Source: an uncultured bacterium (lineage in GTDB: Bacteria; Cyanobacteriota; Vampirovibrionia; Gastranaerophilales; Gastranaerophilaceae). Taken from it: 12,978 nt of DNA. Numbering within the stretch: position 1 is the stretch's first letter; every line of letters begins with the position of its first letter. The notes beneath the pieces were generated by a model. The model saw only the letters and a program-made list of their open reading frames with translations, did no database searches and was not told the DNA's origin. The position numbers and the translations under genes are program-made. Below, in pieces: positions 6,950 through 12,978 of the stretch. The DNA is taken from assembly GCA_900555175.1 (NCBI GenBank), contig USJT01000007.1:1-12978 (forward strand). Reading direction: 5' to 3'.

Positions 6950-7567
6950 TTAATCAAGCTTTGTCCCGTGTAAATCGGTTCCGCCTGTTTTTATGAGGTT
7001 GTATTTATCTGCAATTCTTTCAACTTCTTTTGCTGTATGGAATTTTATTATTCCTCTGTGGCGTTTATAAGGGTAATAAACTTCTATTCCGTCAAGTCCG
7101 TATGAAATTAGCTTTTTTACAAAACTTTCAAGATTTATTGCCCAGCAGCAGGCAGGGTGTGCTAAAACTGCTATACCGCCTGCATTATGAATTGCTTTGA
7201 TAAGCTTTTTGATATCGCGTTTTGCAAAAATTCTTATAATATCCAATTCTGTTTCTTTTTTATCTCTTGCGCAGAATGATAAAAGTTCTTCGTTATTTAT
7301 ATCAATTCCATAAGCTAGTAGGTGCATAAAAACATAACCGCACCAGACATCAAATTCAATTCCCGGAAGGATAATGTCATCTTTTAAAATTTCAGTTTGC
7401 TTGTATGCTTCTAATGTGTTGTGATCGCAAAATGAAATTTTTTTATATCCGAGTTTGTGAGCTTGTTGTAAAATCTCGGTTACATCTCCTTTCCCGTCTG
7501 AAAAGGTTGAGTGTAAATGTAAGTTAACTTTATTATTTATAAAATCTTCTTTTGTGTATTTTTCCAT
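6950..7567 (-). CDS. PHP-domain metal-dependent phosphoesterase
   Basis: This protein has the polymerase and histidinol phosphatase (PHP) fold, probably acting as a hydrolase on a small phosphoester in the manner of the YciV/RNase AM group. The four ligand motifs are present: H17-L-H19 ('NLHLHSTFSDG'), D48-H49-N50, E71 with H82, H137 ('LAHPACC'), and D198-L-H200 ('GGTDLHG'). ATG 7567 gives 205 residues. A frame extended to TTG 7591 would have its start inside or upstream of a -10 box, so I reject it. The protein is shorter than typical YciV-like enzymes (about 280) and ends 5 residues after the last motif, so the usual C-terminal part is missing. It stops 10 bases from prfB, with no terminator visible. 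The substrate is unknown. No Shine-Dalgarno sequence is seen, so it may be translated from a very short leader. Confidence 0.88.
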   Translation of the reverse strand: MEKYTKEDFINNKVNLHLHSTFSDGKGDVTEILQQAHKLGYKKISFCDHNTLEAYKQTEILKDDIILPGIEFDVWCGYVFMHLLAYGIDINNEELLSFCARDKKETELDIIRIFAKRDIKKLIKAIHNAGGIAVLAHPACCWAINLESFVKKLISYGLDGIEVYYPYKRHRGIIKFHTAKEVERIADKYNLIKTGGTDLHGTKLD

Positions 7568-7582
7568 ATTTGTAATAAAATT

Positions 7583-7588
7583 ATTATA
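7583..7588 (-). promoter_or_regulatory. -10 box for the PHP gene
   Basis: A perfect TATAAT on the minus strand lies 15 bases before ATG 7567, predicting a leader of only about 8 bases. The region where a -35 box should be (about 7605-7612) is all A/T and gives no clear match. The box overlaps TACAAT on the plus strand (7587-7592), a possible -10 for the divergent gene at 7623. Confidence 0.4.
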
Positions 7589-7613
7589 CAATAAATATTT
7601 TAAATATTAAAAC

Positions 7614-7618
7614 AGGAG
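7614..7618 (+). promoter_or_regulatory. Ribosome binding site fixing the start at 7623
   Basis: AGGAG four bases before ATG 7623 is the only ribosome binding site near this gene. The downstream frame opens only with a TTG at 7756 that has no such site. This shows where the intact gene began and that the two frames belong together. Confidence 0.75.
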
Positions 7619-7622
7619 AGTT

Positions 7623-8616
7623 ATGGGAAAAGAGGATAAAAGCGTTTGGGCTGTATTTTTTGAAGGTATTAAAATTTATGCTTTAAATATTCATAAGTTT
7701 TTCTTATATATGCTGTTCCCTGTTTTAGGGCAATTAGTTGGTTTGTTTTTAATTTTTGGTGTTACTTATTGGTACACTACAAATTTTGTCAGTTAAATTC
7801 CCTGCTTTGAATGATATTTCAGCAATGCTTATTTGTATAATCCTCTCGGTTATCCCTGGGTTATTGATTTGGGCAAGAGCATTTTGGGATTATCTTGTAT
7901 CATACGGTGCCTTGAATTCAATGACTGACGGGTATTTGAATACGGGAAGAGTATATGATTTCAGGGCTCATAATTCTGTTGTTACAAAGAAAACTTTTTC
8001 ATTCATTATATTATGGTTCTTGTTTAGTATTTTTACCATAATTTCCGTAATACCAATATTTTGGATAATCGGTTTTGTGTTCTTTATATATTTTATTTTA
8101 ATTTTTCAAGTATTCACATTTGAAAACGGTTTGTCACCTATCGGGTATTTTAGAAGAAGCTTACAGCTTGTCAAAGGTAATTTTGCAAGAACATTTTTAT
8201 TAATGGCATTTCTTGTTATTTTTACTTATTATCTTTTGACTTCAGGGTTAGGAGTGTTATTTGACGCTTTGGATTTAACTAAAAATTGTGCAAAGGTTTT
8301 TGAAAATTGGGCTTATACTTTGCCTGTTGAGTATCTTGAAAAATATGGAATTACTCCTGCAATAATTGGTCAGGAAGTTGTAAAGCAGATTATATTTTTT
8401 GTAGTTGTCGGTTTTACTCTTCCTTTAAGAAGTATTTGCTGGACATTGTGGTATAACAATCTTGCATCTGCTGATGTTCCTGTTGAAAGTGCAAAACCTC
8501 GTTATAAAAGAAAAGCTGCACCTAAAAAGACGGTTGCAAAAACTTTTAAAATTGAAAAACGCGGAATAGATCCTGAAATTATCAGACGTGCAAGAATGGA
8601 TGATGATGAGTATTAA
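7623..8616 (+). pseudogene. Frameshifted six-helix membrane protein
   Basis: Two frames together encode one membrane protein. ATG 7623 opens MGKEDKSVWAVFFEGIKIY and a first helix (about 26-51) but stops at TAA 7794-7796. The rest of the protein, to TAA 8614-8616, is in the next frame (+1). Removing one T from the TTTT run at 7784-7787 joins them as 'YTTNLSVKFPALNDIS' and gives 330 residues. The joined protein has about six hydrophobic segments, the motifs 'AFWDYLVSYGALNSMTDG' and 'FRRSLQLVKGNFARTF', and a basic C-terminal cytoplasmic tail ending 'RARMDDDEY'. It resembles the DUF4013/GPDPase_memb-like set, as do the two proteins encoded at 4262-5774. The downstream frame is otherwise undamaged, so the break is recent or is a sequencing or assembly error. 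It leads an apparent operon with the zinc-ribbon gene and rph. Function is unknown. Confidence 0.75.
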
Positions 8617-8618
8617 AA

Positions 8619-8846
8619 ATGTTTATATGCAAAAATTGTAAATCTGTTGATAAATTTGAATTAATGTTCTCCCCTGATTATCGTGGCGAAAAGAAGTTTT
8701 CGCAGGAATATAACAAGGATGGAGATATTGAAATTACTGTTGACGGGTATAAATTTATTCCCGATTTGCAATTTATGAATGATCATGCTGTTTGCAAATA
8801 TTGCGGACAGATTTATATGTGGGATTATGAAGGTAAGCATAATTAA
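8619..8846 (+). CDS. Small zinc-ribbon protein, 75 aa
   Basis: I do not recognise a named family. The protein has two CxxC knuckles, C4-K-N-C7 near the N terminus and C59-K-Y-C62 near the C terminus ('HAVCKYCGQIYMW'), which together would bind one zinc ion. Between them is an acidic, strand-rich stretch (about residues 11-53) including 'GDIEITVDGYKFIPDL'. It starts two bases after the stop of the membrane gene with only a weak ribosome binding site, so translation is probably coupled to that gene, and it ends 17 bases before rph. Such mini-ribbons often serve as protein or RNA contact modules, but nothing here identifies a partner. Confidence 0.8.
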   Translation: MFICKNCKSVDKFELMFSPDYRGEKKFSQEYNKDGDIEITVDGYKFIPDLQFMNDHAVCKYCGQIYMWDYEGKHN

Positions 8847-8863
8847 TTGAAAGGATAAATCTT

Positions 8864-9568
8864 ATGAAAAGAGAAGGCAGAGCAAATAACGAAACAAGAG
8901 AAATTAAATTTATAAAAGATTATACAAAACACGCACTCGGTTCAGTGCTTGTTGAATTTGGCGATACAAAAGTGATTACAACCGCATCTGTTGAGGAAGG
9001 AAAACCAAAATGGATGGACAAGGACGATAAAAGAGGCTGGGTAACTGCAGAATATTCTCTGTTGCCTTCTGCTCCAAATACAAGATGCCAAAGAGAAAGA
9101 ACAAAAATATCAGGAAGAACTCAGGAAATTCAAAGACTTATCGGCAGAAGCCTTAGAGCTTGCGTTGATTTAGAGAAAATGTCTGATTTAACAATAACAA
9201 TAGATGCTGATGTAATTCAAGCAGATGGTGGAACAAGAACTGCATCTATTTGCGGGGGATTTTTAGCTTTGAGAATTGCGGTTGAAAAGTTGTTGGCAAA
9301 CGGTACATTAAAAGAAAATCCTATAATTGAACCGATAGGAGCTATTTCAGCAGGTATTGTTGATGGAGAAGTCAGACTTGATTTGGATTATCAAGAAGAT
9401 TCGCATGCTCAAGTTGACAGTAATATCGTTTTGACAAAGAGTGGTAAAATTATAGAATTTCAGACTACTGCTGAAGGAGAGCCTTATGAGCAGTCAGAAA
9501 TGATTAAGATTTTTAACATTGCAAAAGAAGGAATTGACAAAATAGTTGCGATGTATGATTTAATCTAG
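8864..9568 (+). CDS. rph: Ribonuclease PH
   Basis: RNase PH is a hexameric phosphate-dependent exoribonuclease that trims the 3' ends of tRNA precursors and other RNAs, releasing nucleoside diphosphates. The 234 residues match the family size of about 240. The key blocks are present: an N-terminal 'GRANNETREI', 'GSVLVEFGDTKVITTASVE' (26-44), the RNA-binding 'RCQRERTKISGRTQEIQRLI' (74-93), 'DADVIQADGGTRTA' (114-127) with the phosphate-binding GGTR, and 'DLDYQEDSHAQVDSNIVLT'. ATG 8864 follows AAGGA (8851-8855) by 8 bases. It is the third gene of a tight plus-strand cluster. The usual partner gene for an XTP/dITP pyrophosphatase is not next to it. Its 3' end contains the promoter of the next gene. 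No residue I would expect is missing. Confidence 0.96.
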   Translation: MKREGRANNETREIKFIKDYTKHALGSVLVEFGDTKVITTASVEEGKPKWMDKDDKRGWVTAEYSLLPSAPNTRCQRERTKISGRTQEIQRLIGRSLRACVDLEKMSDLTITIDADVIQADGGTRTASICGGFLALRIAVEKLLANGTLKENPIIEPIGAISAGIVDGEVRLDLDYQEDSHAQVDSNIVLTKSGKIIEFQTTAEGEPYEQSEMIKIFNIAKEGIDKIVAMYDLI

Positions 9569-9574
9569 TATAAT
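9546..9574 (+). promoter_or_regulatory. Strong promoter for the coiled-coil gene pair
   Basis: TTGCGA (9546-9551), 17 bases, then a perfect TATAAT (9569-9574) gives the best spaced promoter in the window. The -35 lies inside the last codons of rph and the -10 starts directly after the rph stop. Transcription should begin near 9581, giving a leader of about 22 bases with AAGGAG (9589-9594) before ATG 9603. Confidence 0.72.
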
Positions 9575-9602
9575 ATTCAAGTAGCAAAAAGGAGAGTTTA
9601 TT

Positions 9603-9899
9603 ATGATTAAAAAATTATTGGTTGCATCATTATCTTTAGTTATTTGCGGTTGCGCCGCTGATTCAGAACCTACTACTTATACAGGTAAATTTATTCAAAA
9701 ACATACACAAAAACTTGTAGATACAGAAAAACAATTACAAAAAGATCAACAAGCAAGAGAAGAAGCTCGTGCTCAAAGAAAAGAAGAACTTCAAAAGAAA
9801 ATTGAAGCTAATCAAAAAGCAAGAGAAGATGCTGCTAACGCAAGAAAACAAAAAATTGAACAGAAAAAACAATTGTGGAATCAATTAATTTCTGAATAA
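9603..9899 (+). CDS. Small coiled-coil lipoprotein
   Basis: This is a 98-residue exported lipoprotein of unknown function. The N terminus MIKKLLVASLSLVICGC is a lipoprotein signal with lipobox I-C-G-C, so Cys17 would be lipidated and become residue 1. The mature part has a short flexible stretch (AADSEPTTYTGKF) followed by a near-continuous helix from about residue 35 to 92, rich in Lys, Glu, Gln, Arg and Ala ('TEKQLQKDQQAREEARAQRK' and on), which should form a coiled coil. It ends 'LWNQLISE'. It is preceded by a strong promoter and an ideal AAGGAG site, and is 12 bases ahead of a second exported coiled-coil gene. Together they suggest an abundant envelope component, perhaps linking the outer membrane with the wall as small lipoproteins do elsewhere, but no attachment motif is visible. 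Confidence 0.85.
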   Translation: MIKKLLVASLSLVICGCAADSEPTTYTGKFIQKHTQKLVDTEKQLQKDQQAREEARAQRKEELQKKIEANQKAREDAANARKQKIEQKKQLWNQLISE

Positions 9900-9903
9900 G
9901 GAG
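9899..9903 (+). promoter_or_regulatory. Ribosome binding site choosing ATG 9912
   Basis: AGGAG overlaps the last base of the preceding stop codon. ATG 9906 would be only 2 bases away, too close for initiation, while ATG 9912 is 8 bases away. The start at 9912 also gives a cleaner signal peptide beginning MKKKL. Confidence 0.7.
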
Positions 9904-9911
9904 AAATGTTT

Positions 9912-10238
9912 ATGAAGAAAAAATTAACAGTATTACTCGCAATTGCTGTAATGTCGATGTCTTCTGTTTATGCCGCAGAAACTCAAGGTCCTGTATCAAG
10001 ATGGCTTGATAATGTAACAGGTTCTGTTGCGCAAAAAGAACAAAAAGCTCATCAAAAATCTCTTGAACGCCAACAAAAATTAGCTCAAAAGAAAAAAGCA
10101 AGAGAACAAAAACTTGCAAAGAAAAGAGCTAAGGCAAAACAGAAACAGTTGGAAAGACAGAAAAAAGCTCAAGAACGAAAGAACAAAGTTCAAAAGAAGA
10201 AAAGCTTGATTAAAGAATTGTTCTCAAAAGAAGATTAA
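9912..10238 (+). CDS. Secreted, very basic coiled-coil protein
   Basis: This 108-residue protein is of unknown function. A classical signal peptide MKKKLTVLLAIAVMSMSSVYA is followed by a probable cleavage site A-E-T after 'VYA' (about residue 21). A short segment 'GPVSRWLDNVTGSVAQ' comes next, and then from about residue 42 to 100 a highly charged helix of Lys, Gln, Arg, Ala and Glu repeats ('KKRAKAKQKQLERQKKAQER'). The tail is 'KSLIKELFSKED'. Net charge is strongly positive. It is co-transcribed with the lipoprotein upstream, which has a similar but more balanced coiled coil, so the two may pair in the periplasm or bind acidic polymers; this is an inference. A strong terminator follows 13 bases later. 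The low-complexity sequence makes homology searching unreliable. Confidence 0.84.
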   Translation: MKKKLTVLLAIAVMSMSSVYAAETQGPVSRWLDNVTGSVAQKEQKAHQKSLERQQKLAQKKKAREQKLAKKRAKAKQKQLERQKKAQERKNKVQKKKSLIKELFSKED

Positions 10239-10251
10239 GTTTAATTTAAAA

Positions 10252-10288
10252 GAAAAGAGCCGTCTTATTTTAAAAAGGCGGCTTTTTT
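10252..10288 (+). terminator. Rho-independent terminator
   Basis: AGCCGTCTT (10258-10266) pairs with AAGGCGGCT (10275-10283) over 9 base pairs with one G-T pair and an 8-base loop. An A-tract lies upstream and six T (10283-10288) follow. It ends the two-gene coiled-coil transcript and, with flanking A and T runs, could also act to some extent on the opposite strand. Confidence 0.9.
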
Positions 10289-10296
10289 GCATTTAA

Positions 10297-10323
10297 AGTT
10301 TAACTGTGCTAAACTAATACAAT
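10297..10323 (+). promoter_or_regulatory. ilvB promoter region with inverted repeat
   Basis: A perfect dyad, AGTTTA (10297-10302), 7 bases, TAAACT (10310-10315), sits directly upstream of a -10-like TACAAT (10318-10323). The dyad would cover the spacer and -35 region, where no good -35 hexamer is found, as expected for an operator or an activator-dependent promoter. The transcription start would be near 10330 and the ribosome binding site TGGAG is at 10326-10330, so the exact -10 is uncertain. Confidence 0.35.
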
Positions 10324-10340
10324 AATGGAGTTATAGTATT

Positions 10341-11975
10341 ATGCCTGCAATAACAACAAAAACTCTGACAGGGGCTCAAATAGTTTTAAAAACATTGAAC
10401 AAGCTTGGAATTGATACTATTTTCGGATACCCAGGCGGAATTGTTTTGAATGTTTATGATGAATTAAGCAGACAAAATGCTGTAAAACATTATCTGGTAA
10501 GATATGAACAAGCTGCAGTTCATGCTGCTGAAGGTTATGCAAGAGTTAGCGGCAAATGCGGAGCTGTCATTGTTACATCAGGCCCCGGTGCCACAAATGT
10601 TGTGACAGGTCTTGCAAATGCTTATCTTGACGGGTATCCGCTTATTGTAATTACAGGGCAGGTTATGTCTGAACTTTTGCATCAGGATGCGTTTCAAGAA
10701 GTTGATATTATTGATATTACAAAATCCTGCACTAAGAAAAATTATCAGGTAAAATGTGTTTGTGATTTAGAAAAAACTCTTACAGATGCTTATAATTGTG
10801 CAATGTCAGGCAGACAAGGCCCTGTTCTTGTTGATATTACAAAAAATGTTTTCACAGAATGCGCAGAATTTAGTGACGATATTTCCGTAAATATTAGTAA
10901 ACCTCAAATTAATAAGGCTGATGTGAAAATCGCTTTGGATATGATTTTACATGCTAAAAAGCCTTTGATAATATCAGGTGGCGGAGTTGTTCAATCAGGT
11001 GCTTCAAATGAAATTTATGATTTCGCAAAAAATTTAAATATTCCTGTTGTTTCAACAATGATGGGGCTTGGAACTTTCCCTGAAGATGATGAAAACTTTA
11101 TTGGTATGATAGGAATTTTTGGTCATCCTGCTGCAAATAAGATTGTAAGAGATGCTGATTTGATTTTTGCTGTCGGTACAAGGTTTAATGACAGGATTAG
11201 ATGCTGTTTCCCGAATAATGAACTTGGGAAGAAACTTATTCATCTTGATGTTGATGAAAAGGAAATTTCAAGAATTGTTCCTGCAGAACTTGGGATTAAA
11301 GGTGATGCTAAAGAAGTTTTGAGTTTAATGCTTGAGAGCATCAAATCTTGTAGTGGAAATAGAAATTCTGATTGGTTAAATGAGGCAATAAGCTTTAAAA
11401 CAAATTGCTTGAAGCCGTTAAAAAGATCTTCTCAAATGCATTCTTTTGAGGTTATGCAAAGAATTTATGAATGTATAAAAGATAAAAATTTGGTTATAAC
11501 AACAGAAGTTGGACAACATCAGGTTTGGGCAGCAAGATATTTGAAATTTAATTCACCTAGAAGATTTATAACTTCTGGCGGATTAGGTACTATGGGATTT
11601 GGTTTTCCTGCTGCTATCGGAGCATCTGTTGCTTTTGAAAATCAACCTGTTGTTTGTATAGCGGGTGATGGCTCTTTTCAGATGAATTTGCAAGAACTTG
11701 CTGTTTGTATGGATTACAAATTACCTGTAAAAATATTTATTTTGGATAACGGTTATCTTGGAATGGTTAGACAATTTCAGGAAAAATCTTGCGATAAGAG
11801 ATATTTTGCAACAAAGATTTCAAACCCTGATTTTATAAAATTAGCTCAAAGTTATGGAGCAGATGGACTTAGAGTAGAGCGTATTGAAGATATTAAAGAT
11901 GCAATAGATAAAGCTTTTTCATTTGACGGGCCTTTTATTGTAGATTTTGTTATCGAACCTATGGAGTTGTTATAA
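10341..11975 (+). CDS. ilvB: Acetolactate synthase large subunit
   Basis: This thiamine-diphosphate enzyme joins two pyruvates to 2-acetolactate, or pyruvate with 2-oxobutyrate, the first shared step to valine, leucine and isoleucine. All three domains are visible: the pyrimidine-binding domain with 'FGYPGG' (28-33) and catalytic glutamate E56 in 'RYEQAAVHAAEGYAR', 'TSGPGATN' (79-86) and 'HQDAFQE' (114-120); the central domain with 'VGTRFNDRI' (278-286); and the pyrophosphate domain with the metal motif G442-D-G followed by N470. The length of 544 residues is a little short. It stops at 'VIEPMELL', before the 'PMVPPG'-type tail usual in biosynthetic enzymes. The next gene is not the regulatory small subunit ilvN, so the usual partner is elsewhere or absent. 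TGGAG lies 10 bases before ATG 10341. The catabolic AlsS type is less likely, but ilvB versus ilvI or ilvG naming is arbitrary. Confidence 0.93.
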   Translation: MPAITTKTLTGAQIVLKTLNKLGIDTIFGYPGGIVLNVYDELSRQNAVKHYLVRYEQAAVHAAEGYARVSGKCGAVIVTSGPGATNVVTGLANAYLDGYPLIVITGQVMSELLHQDAFQEVDIIDITKSCTKKNYQVKCVCDLEKTLTDAYNCAMSGRQGPVLVDITKNVFTECAEFSDDISVNISKPQINKADVKIALDMILHAKKPLIISGGGVVQSGASNEIYDFAKNLNIPVVSTMMGLGTFPEDDENFIGMIGIFGHPAANKIVRDADLIFAVGTRFNDRIRCCFPNNELGKKLIHLDVDEKEISRIVPAELGIKGDAKEVLSLMLESIKSCSGNRNSDWLNEAISFKTNCLKPLKRSSQMHSFEVMQRIYECIKDKNLVITTEVGQHQVWAARYLKFNSPRRFITSGGLGTMGFGFPAAIGASVAFENQPVVCIAGDGSFQMNLQELAVCMDYKLPVKIFILDNGYLGMVRQFQEKSCDKRYFATKISNPDFIKLAQSYGADGLRVERIEDIKDAIDKAFSFDGPFIVDFVIEPMELL

Positions 11976-11982
11976 GTTTATT

Positions 11983-12609
11983 ATGGCAGATAAAAAACGT
12001 ATTTTAATTATGACAGGTGTGTATTTAATTGCGATTTTATTTGTATCTGTTTGGTACACTTGCAAACTTATTGATAAAGCTGCTGTTATTTCTTTTAAAA
12101 AGTTATATTCCGAATATTCTCAGGCTTTGTTAACTACTGTTTATGAAATGGGCGGAGATACAGGCTGCTATTATGGTTCATCAAAAGACGTTGCAAGTGA
12201 TTTTTCAGGTTGTGACAGGTTTTACAAAACTTTTGCAACAAATTTGAAGGTTGTAAAATATTGCAAAAATAATGCTTTAGCTCAAAATTGTATTCCTGTT
12301 TATAAACAATATTCTACAAAAGCTAATTGTGCAGGCTTTTCAGAAAATATGATGAACAGATATAATCAGGCTTTTGTTATGAATGATAAAACAAGCCTTG
12401 TTGTATTTAATATGCCTGCAAATTCTCCTAAACCTATATTTGCTGTCGATAGTAACGGACTTTTAAATCCTAATAAAAGCGGACATGATTTTTTTAGTAT
12501 TGTAATAATGAAAAGCGCAAGAGGAAATTATTATTTTCATCCGAATGTGATTTATTGCTTGCCTGTTGAAGATACAAAAATTAAAAATATTCAAGATGTC
12601 TATAAATAG
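11983..12609 (+). CDS. Pilin-like single-helix membrane protein
   Basis: This 208-residue protein starts at ATG 11983, 7 bases after ilvB; a TTG at 11947 in the same frame lies inside ilvB and is unlikely. A short basic head (MADKKR) precedes one hydrophobic helix (about 7-26), then 'AVISFKKLYSEYSQALLTTV', a helix like the exposed part of type IV pilin-like proteins. The globular region has seven cysteines counting Cys27, including 'DTGCYYG', 'FSGCDRFY' and 'CKNNALAQNC'. The tail at 154-169, 'AVDSNGLLNPNKSGHDFF', resembles the 'VDVNG-KGPN-GxD' closing motif of many bacterial pseudopilins. The canonical prepilin cleavage signal (G-F-T-L-x-E) is absent, so it may be anchored uncut. Only a weak TAAG precedes the start, suggesting coupling to ilvB, though a functional link is doubtful. 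The family assignment was made by eye. Confidence 0.7.
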   Translation: MADKKRILIMTGVYLIAILFVSVWYTCKLIDKAAVISFKKLYSEYSQALLTTVYEMGGDTGCYYGSSKDVASDFSGCDRFYKTFATNLKVVKYCKNNALAQNCIPVYKQYSTKANCAGFSENMMNRYNQAFVMNDKTSLVVFNMPANSPKPIFAVDSNGLLNPNKSGHDFFSIVIMKSARGNYYFHPNVIYCLPVEDTKIKNIQDVYK

Positions 12610-12620
12610 ATTGCTTATTT

Positions 12621-12978
12621 TTAATCCATTTGAGAATAAACTCTTTTAATTTCTTTAATATCTTGCCACATGAGCCATTTTGGGCTTCCCTTTTCTCTGG
12701 AATCATTCCTTAAAAGATATGACGGGTGAAAAATAGGCATCATTTTTGACATATAAGGACCTTCAAACCATTTGCCTCTGAGTTTTGTTATTCCTTGAGT
12801 TGTGTTTAGTAATGAATTTACGGCTACTCGTCCGCAAAGAAGTATTATTCTCGGTTTTAAAATTTCAATTTGAGCATCCAAATATTCTTTGCAAGCTGCT
12901 TTTTCTTCAGGCAAAGGGTCCCGATTTTCAGGCGGACGGCATTTTAAAGTGTTGCAAATATATACATCTTTTTGTCTT
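12621..12978 (-). CDS. Family 4 uracil-DNA glycosylase, 5' end missing
   Basis: This is an iron-sulfur uracil-DNA glycosylase, which removes uracil from DNA to start base excision repair. The minus-strand frame is open to the window edge, so 118 C-terminal residues are visible of about 190-220. They begin 'RQKDVYICNTLKCRPPENRD' and continue 'PLPEEKAACKEYLDAQIEIL', the block typical of family 4 (UdgA/TTUDGA). The cysteines in 'KCRPP' and 'AAC' are two of the four cluster ligands; the other two and the first catalytic motif lie off the edge. 'RIILLCGRVAVNSLL' is the core strand and helix. 'FHPSYLLRND' carries the second active-site motif HPS. The frame opening with TTG at 12914 is not the true start, because the conserved block extends upstream. 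It ends 11 bases from the convergent pilin-like gene, with no terminator between. Confidence 0.93.
   Translation of the reverse strand, partial: RQKDVYICNTLKCRPPENRDPLPEEKAACKEYLDAQIEILKPRIILLCGRVAVNSLLNTTQGITKLRGKWFEGPYMSKMMPIFHPSYLLRNDSREKGSPKWLMWQDIKEIKRVYSQMD

Noticed and set aside
7781..7787. A-AAT-TTT, a heptamer of the -1 slippery type, as a programmed frameshift in the membrane gene
   Set aside because: A -1 shift leads into the wrong frame; the downstream coding frame needs +1. No stimulatory structure or internal Shine-Dalgarno sequence was seen.
11947..11982. Start of the pilin-like protein at TTG 11947
   Set aside because: It would overlap the ilvB end by 29 bases without a ribosome binding site, whereas ATG 11983 gives a normal basic head before the membrane helix.
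1..12978. CRISPR arrays, tRNA or rRNA genes, insertion sequences, prophage or a defence island
   Set aside because: No regularly spaced repeats, cloverleaf-like intergenic sequence, transposase, integrase or terminal inverted repeats were seen. The gene content is ordinary chromosomal.

Overview
The window is an AT-rich bacterial chromosome segment, roughly one third G+C by eye. It is densely packed with mostly housekeeping genes on both strands and shows no sign of phage, transposon or plasmid. The gene set suggests a gut-type, fermentative, Gram-negative-like anaerobe: alpha2beta2 glycyl-tRNA synthetase, an [FeFe]-hydrogenase-system regulator of the TM1266 type, a family 4 uracil-DNA glycosylase, a lipoprotein and a signal-peptide protein rich in coiled coil, and a pilin-like protein with a 'VDSNG..NPNKSG' tail. 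I favour a non-photosynthetic cyanobacterial relative (Gastranaerophilales/'Melainabacteria'). That is an inference from style of proteins and composition, not a proof.

Layout. 1-1815 holds the 3' part of glyS. 1930-2621 has two small plus-strand genes, one unknown and one TM1266-like, separated by a clear terminator. 2697-4241 is a UshA-type 5'-nucleotidase. It converges on a two-gene minus-strand operon of six-helix membrane proteins (5774 down to 4262). That operon diverges from prfB (release factor 2, 5853-6939), which is complete only if the classical +1 programmed frameshift at CTT-TGA-C (5919-5925) is read. The divergent promoters appear to share one self-complementary -35 hexamer. prfB converges on a PHP-domain phosphoesterase (7567 down to 6950). 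A plus-strand cluster follows: a membrane protein broken by a one-base frameshift near 7784-7787, a small zinc-ribbon protein, rph (RNase PH), and then, from its own strong promoter, a lipoprotein plus a secreted lysine/glutamine-rich coiled-coil protein ending in a strong terminator. The last block is ilvB (acetolactate synthase large subunit, no small subunit beside it), a pilin-like one-helix membrane protein, and on the minus strand the 3' part of a family 4 uracil-DNA glycosylase running off the end.

Translation is the theme with most genes here: glyS charges tRNA-Gly, prfB terminates at UGA/UAA, and rph trims tRNA 3' ends. The rest are envelope proteins, nucleotide and phosphoester metabolism, branched-chain amino acid synthesis and DNA repair. 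Thirteen of sixteen visible stop codons are TAA, two are TAG and one is TGA. I see no defence system, CRISPR, secretion cassette or other coherent novel system. The points worth a second look are the prfB recoding site and its promoter geometry, the frameshifted membrane gene, the pilin-like protein without a prepilin signal, and the paired coiled-coil envelope proteins. No gene-free stretch exceeds 300 bases; the longest is the 140 bases between 2241 and 2382.
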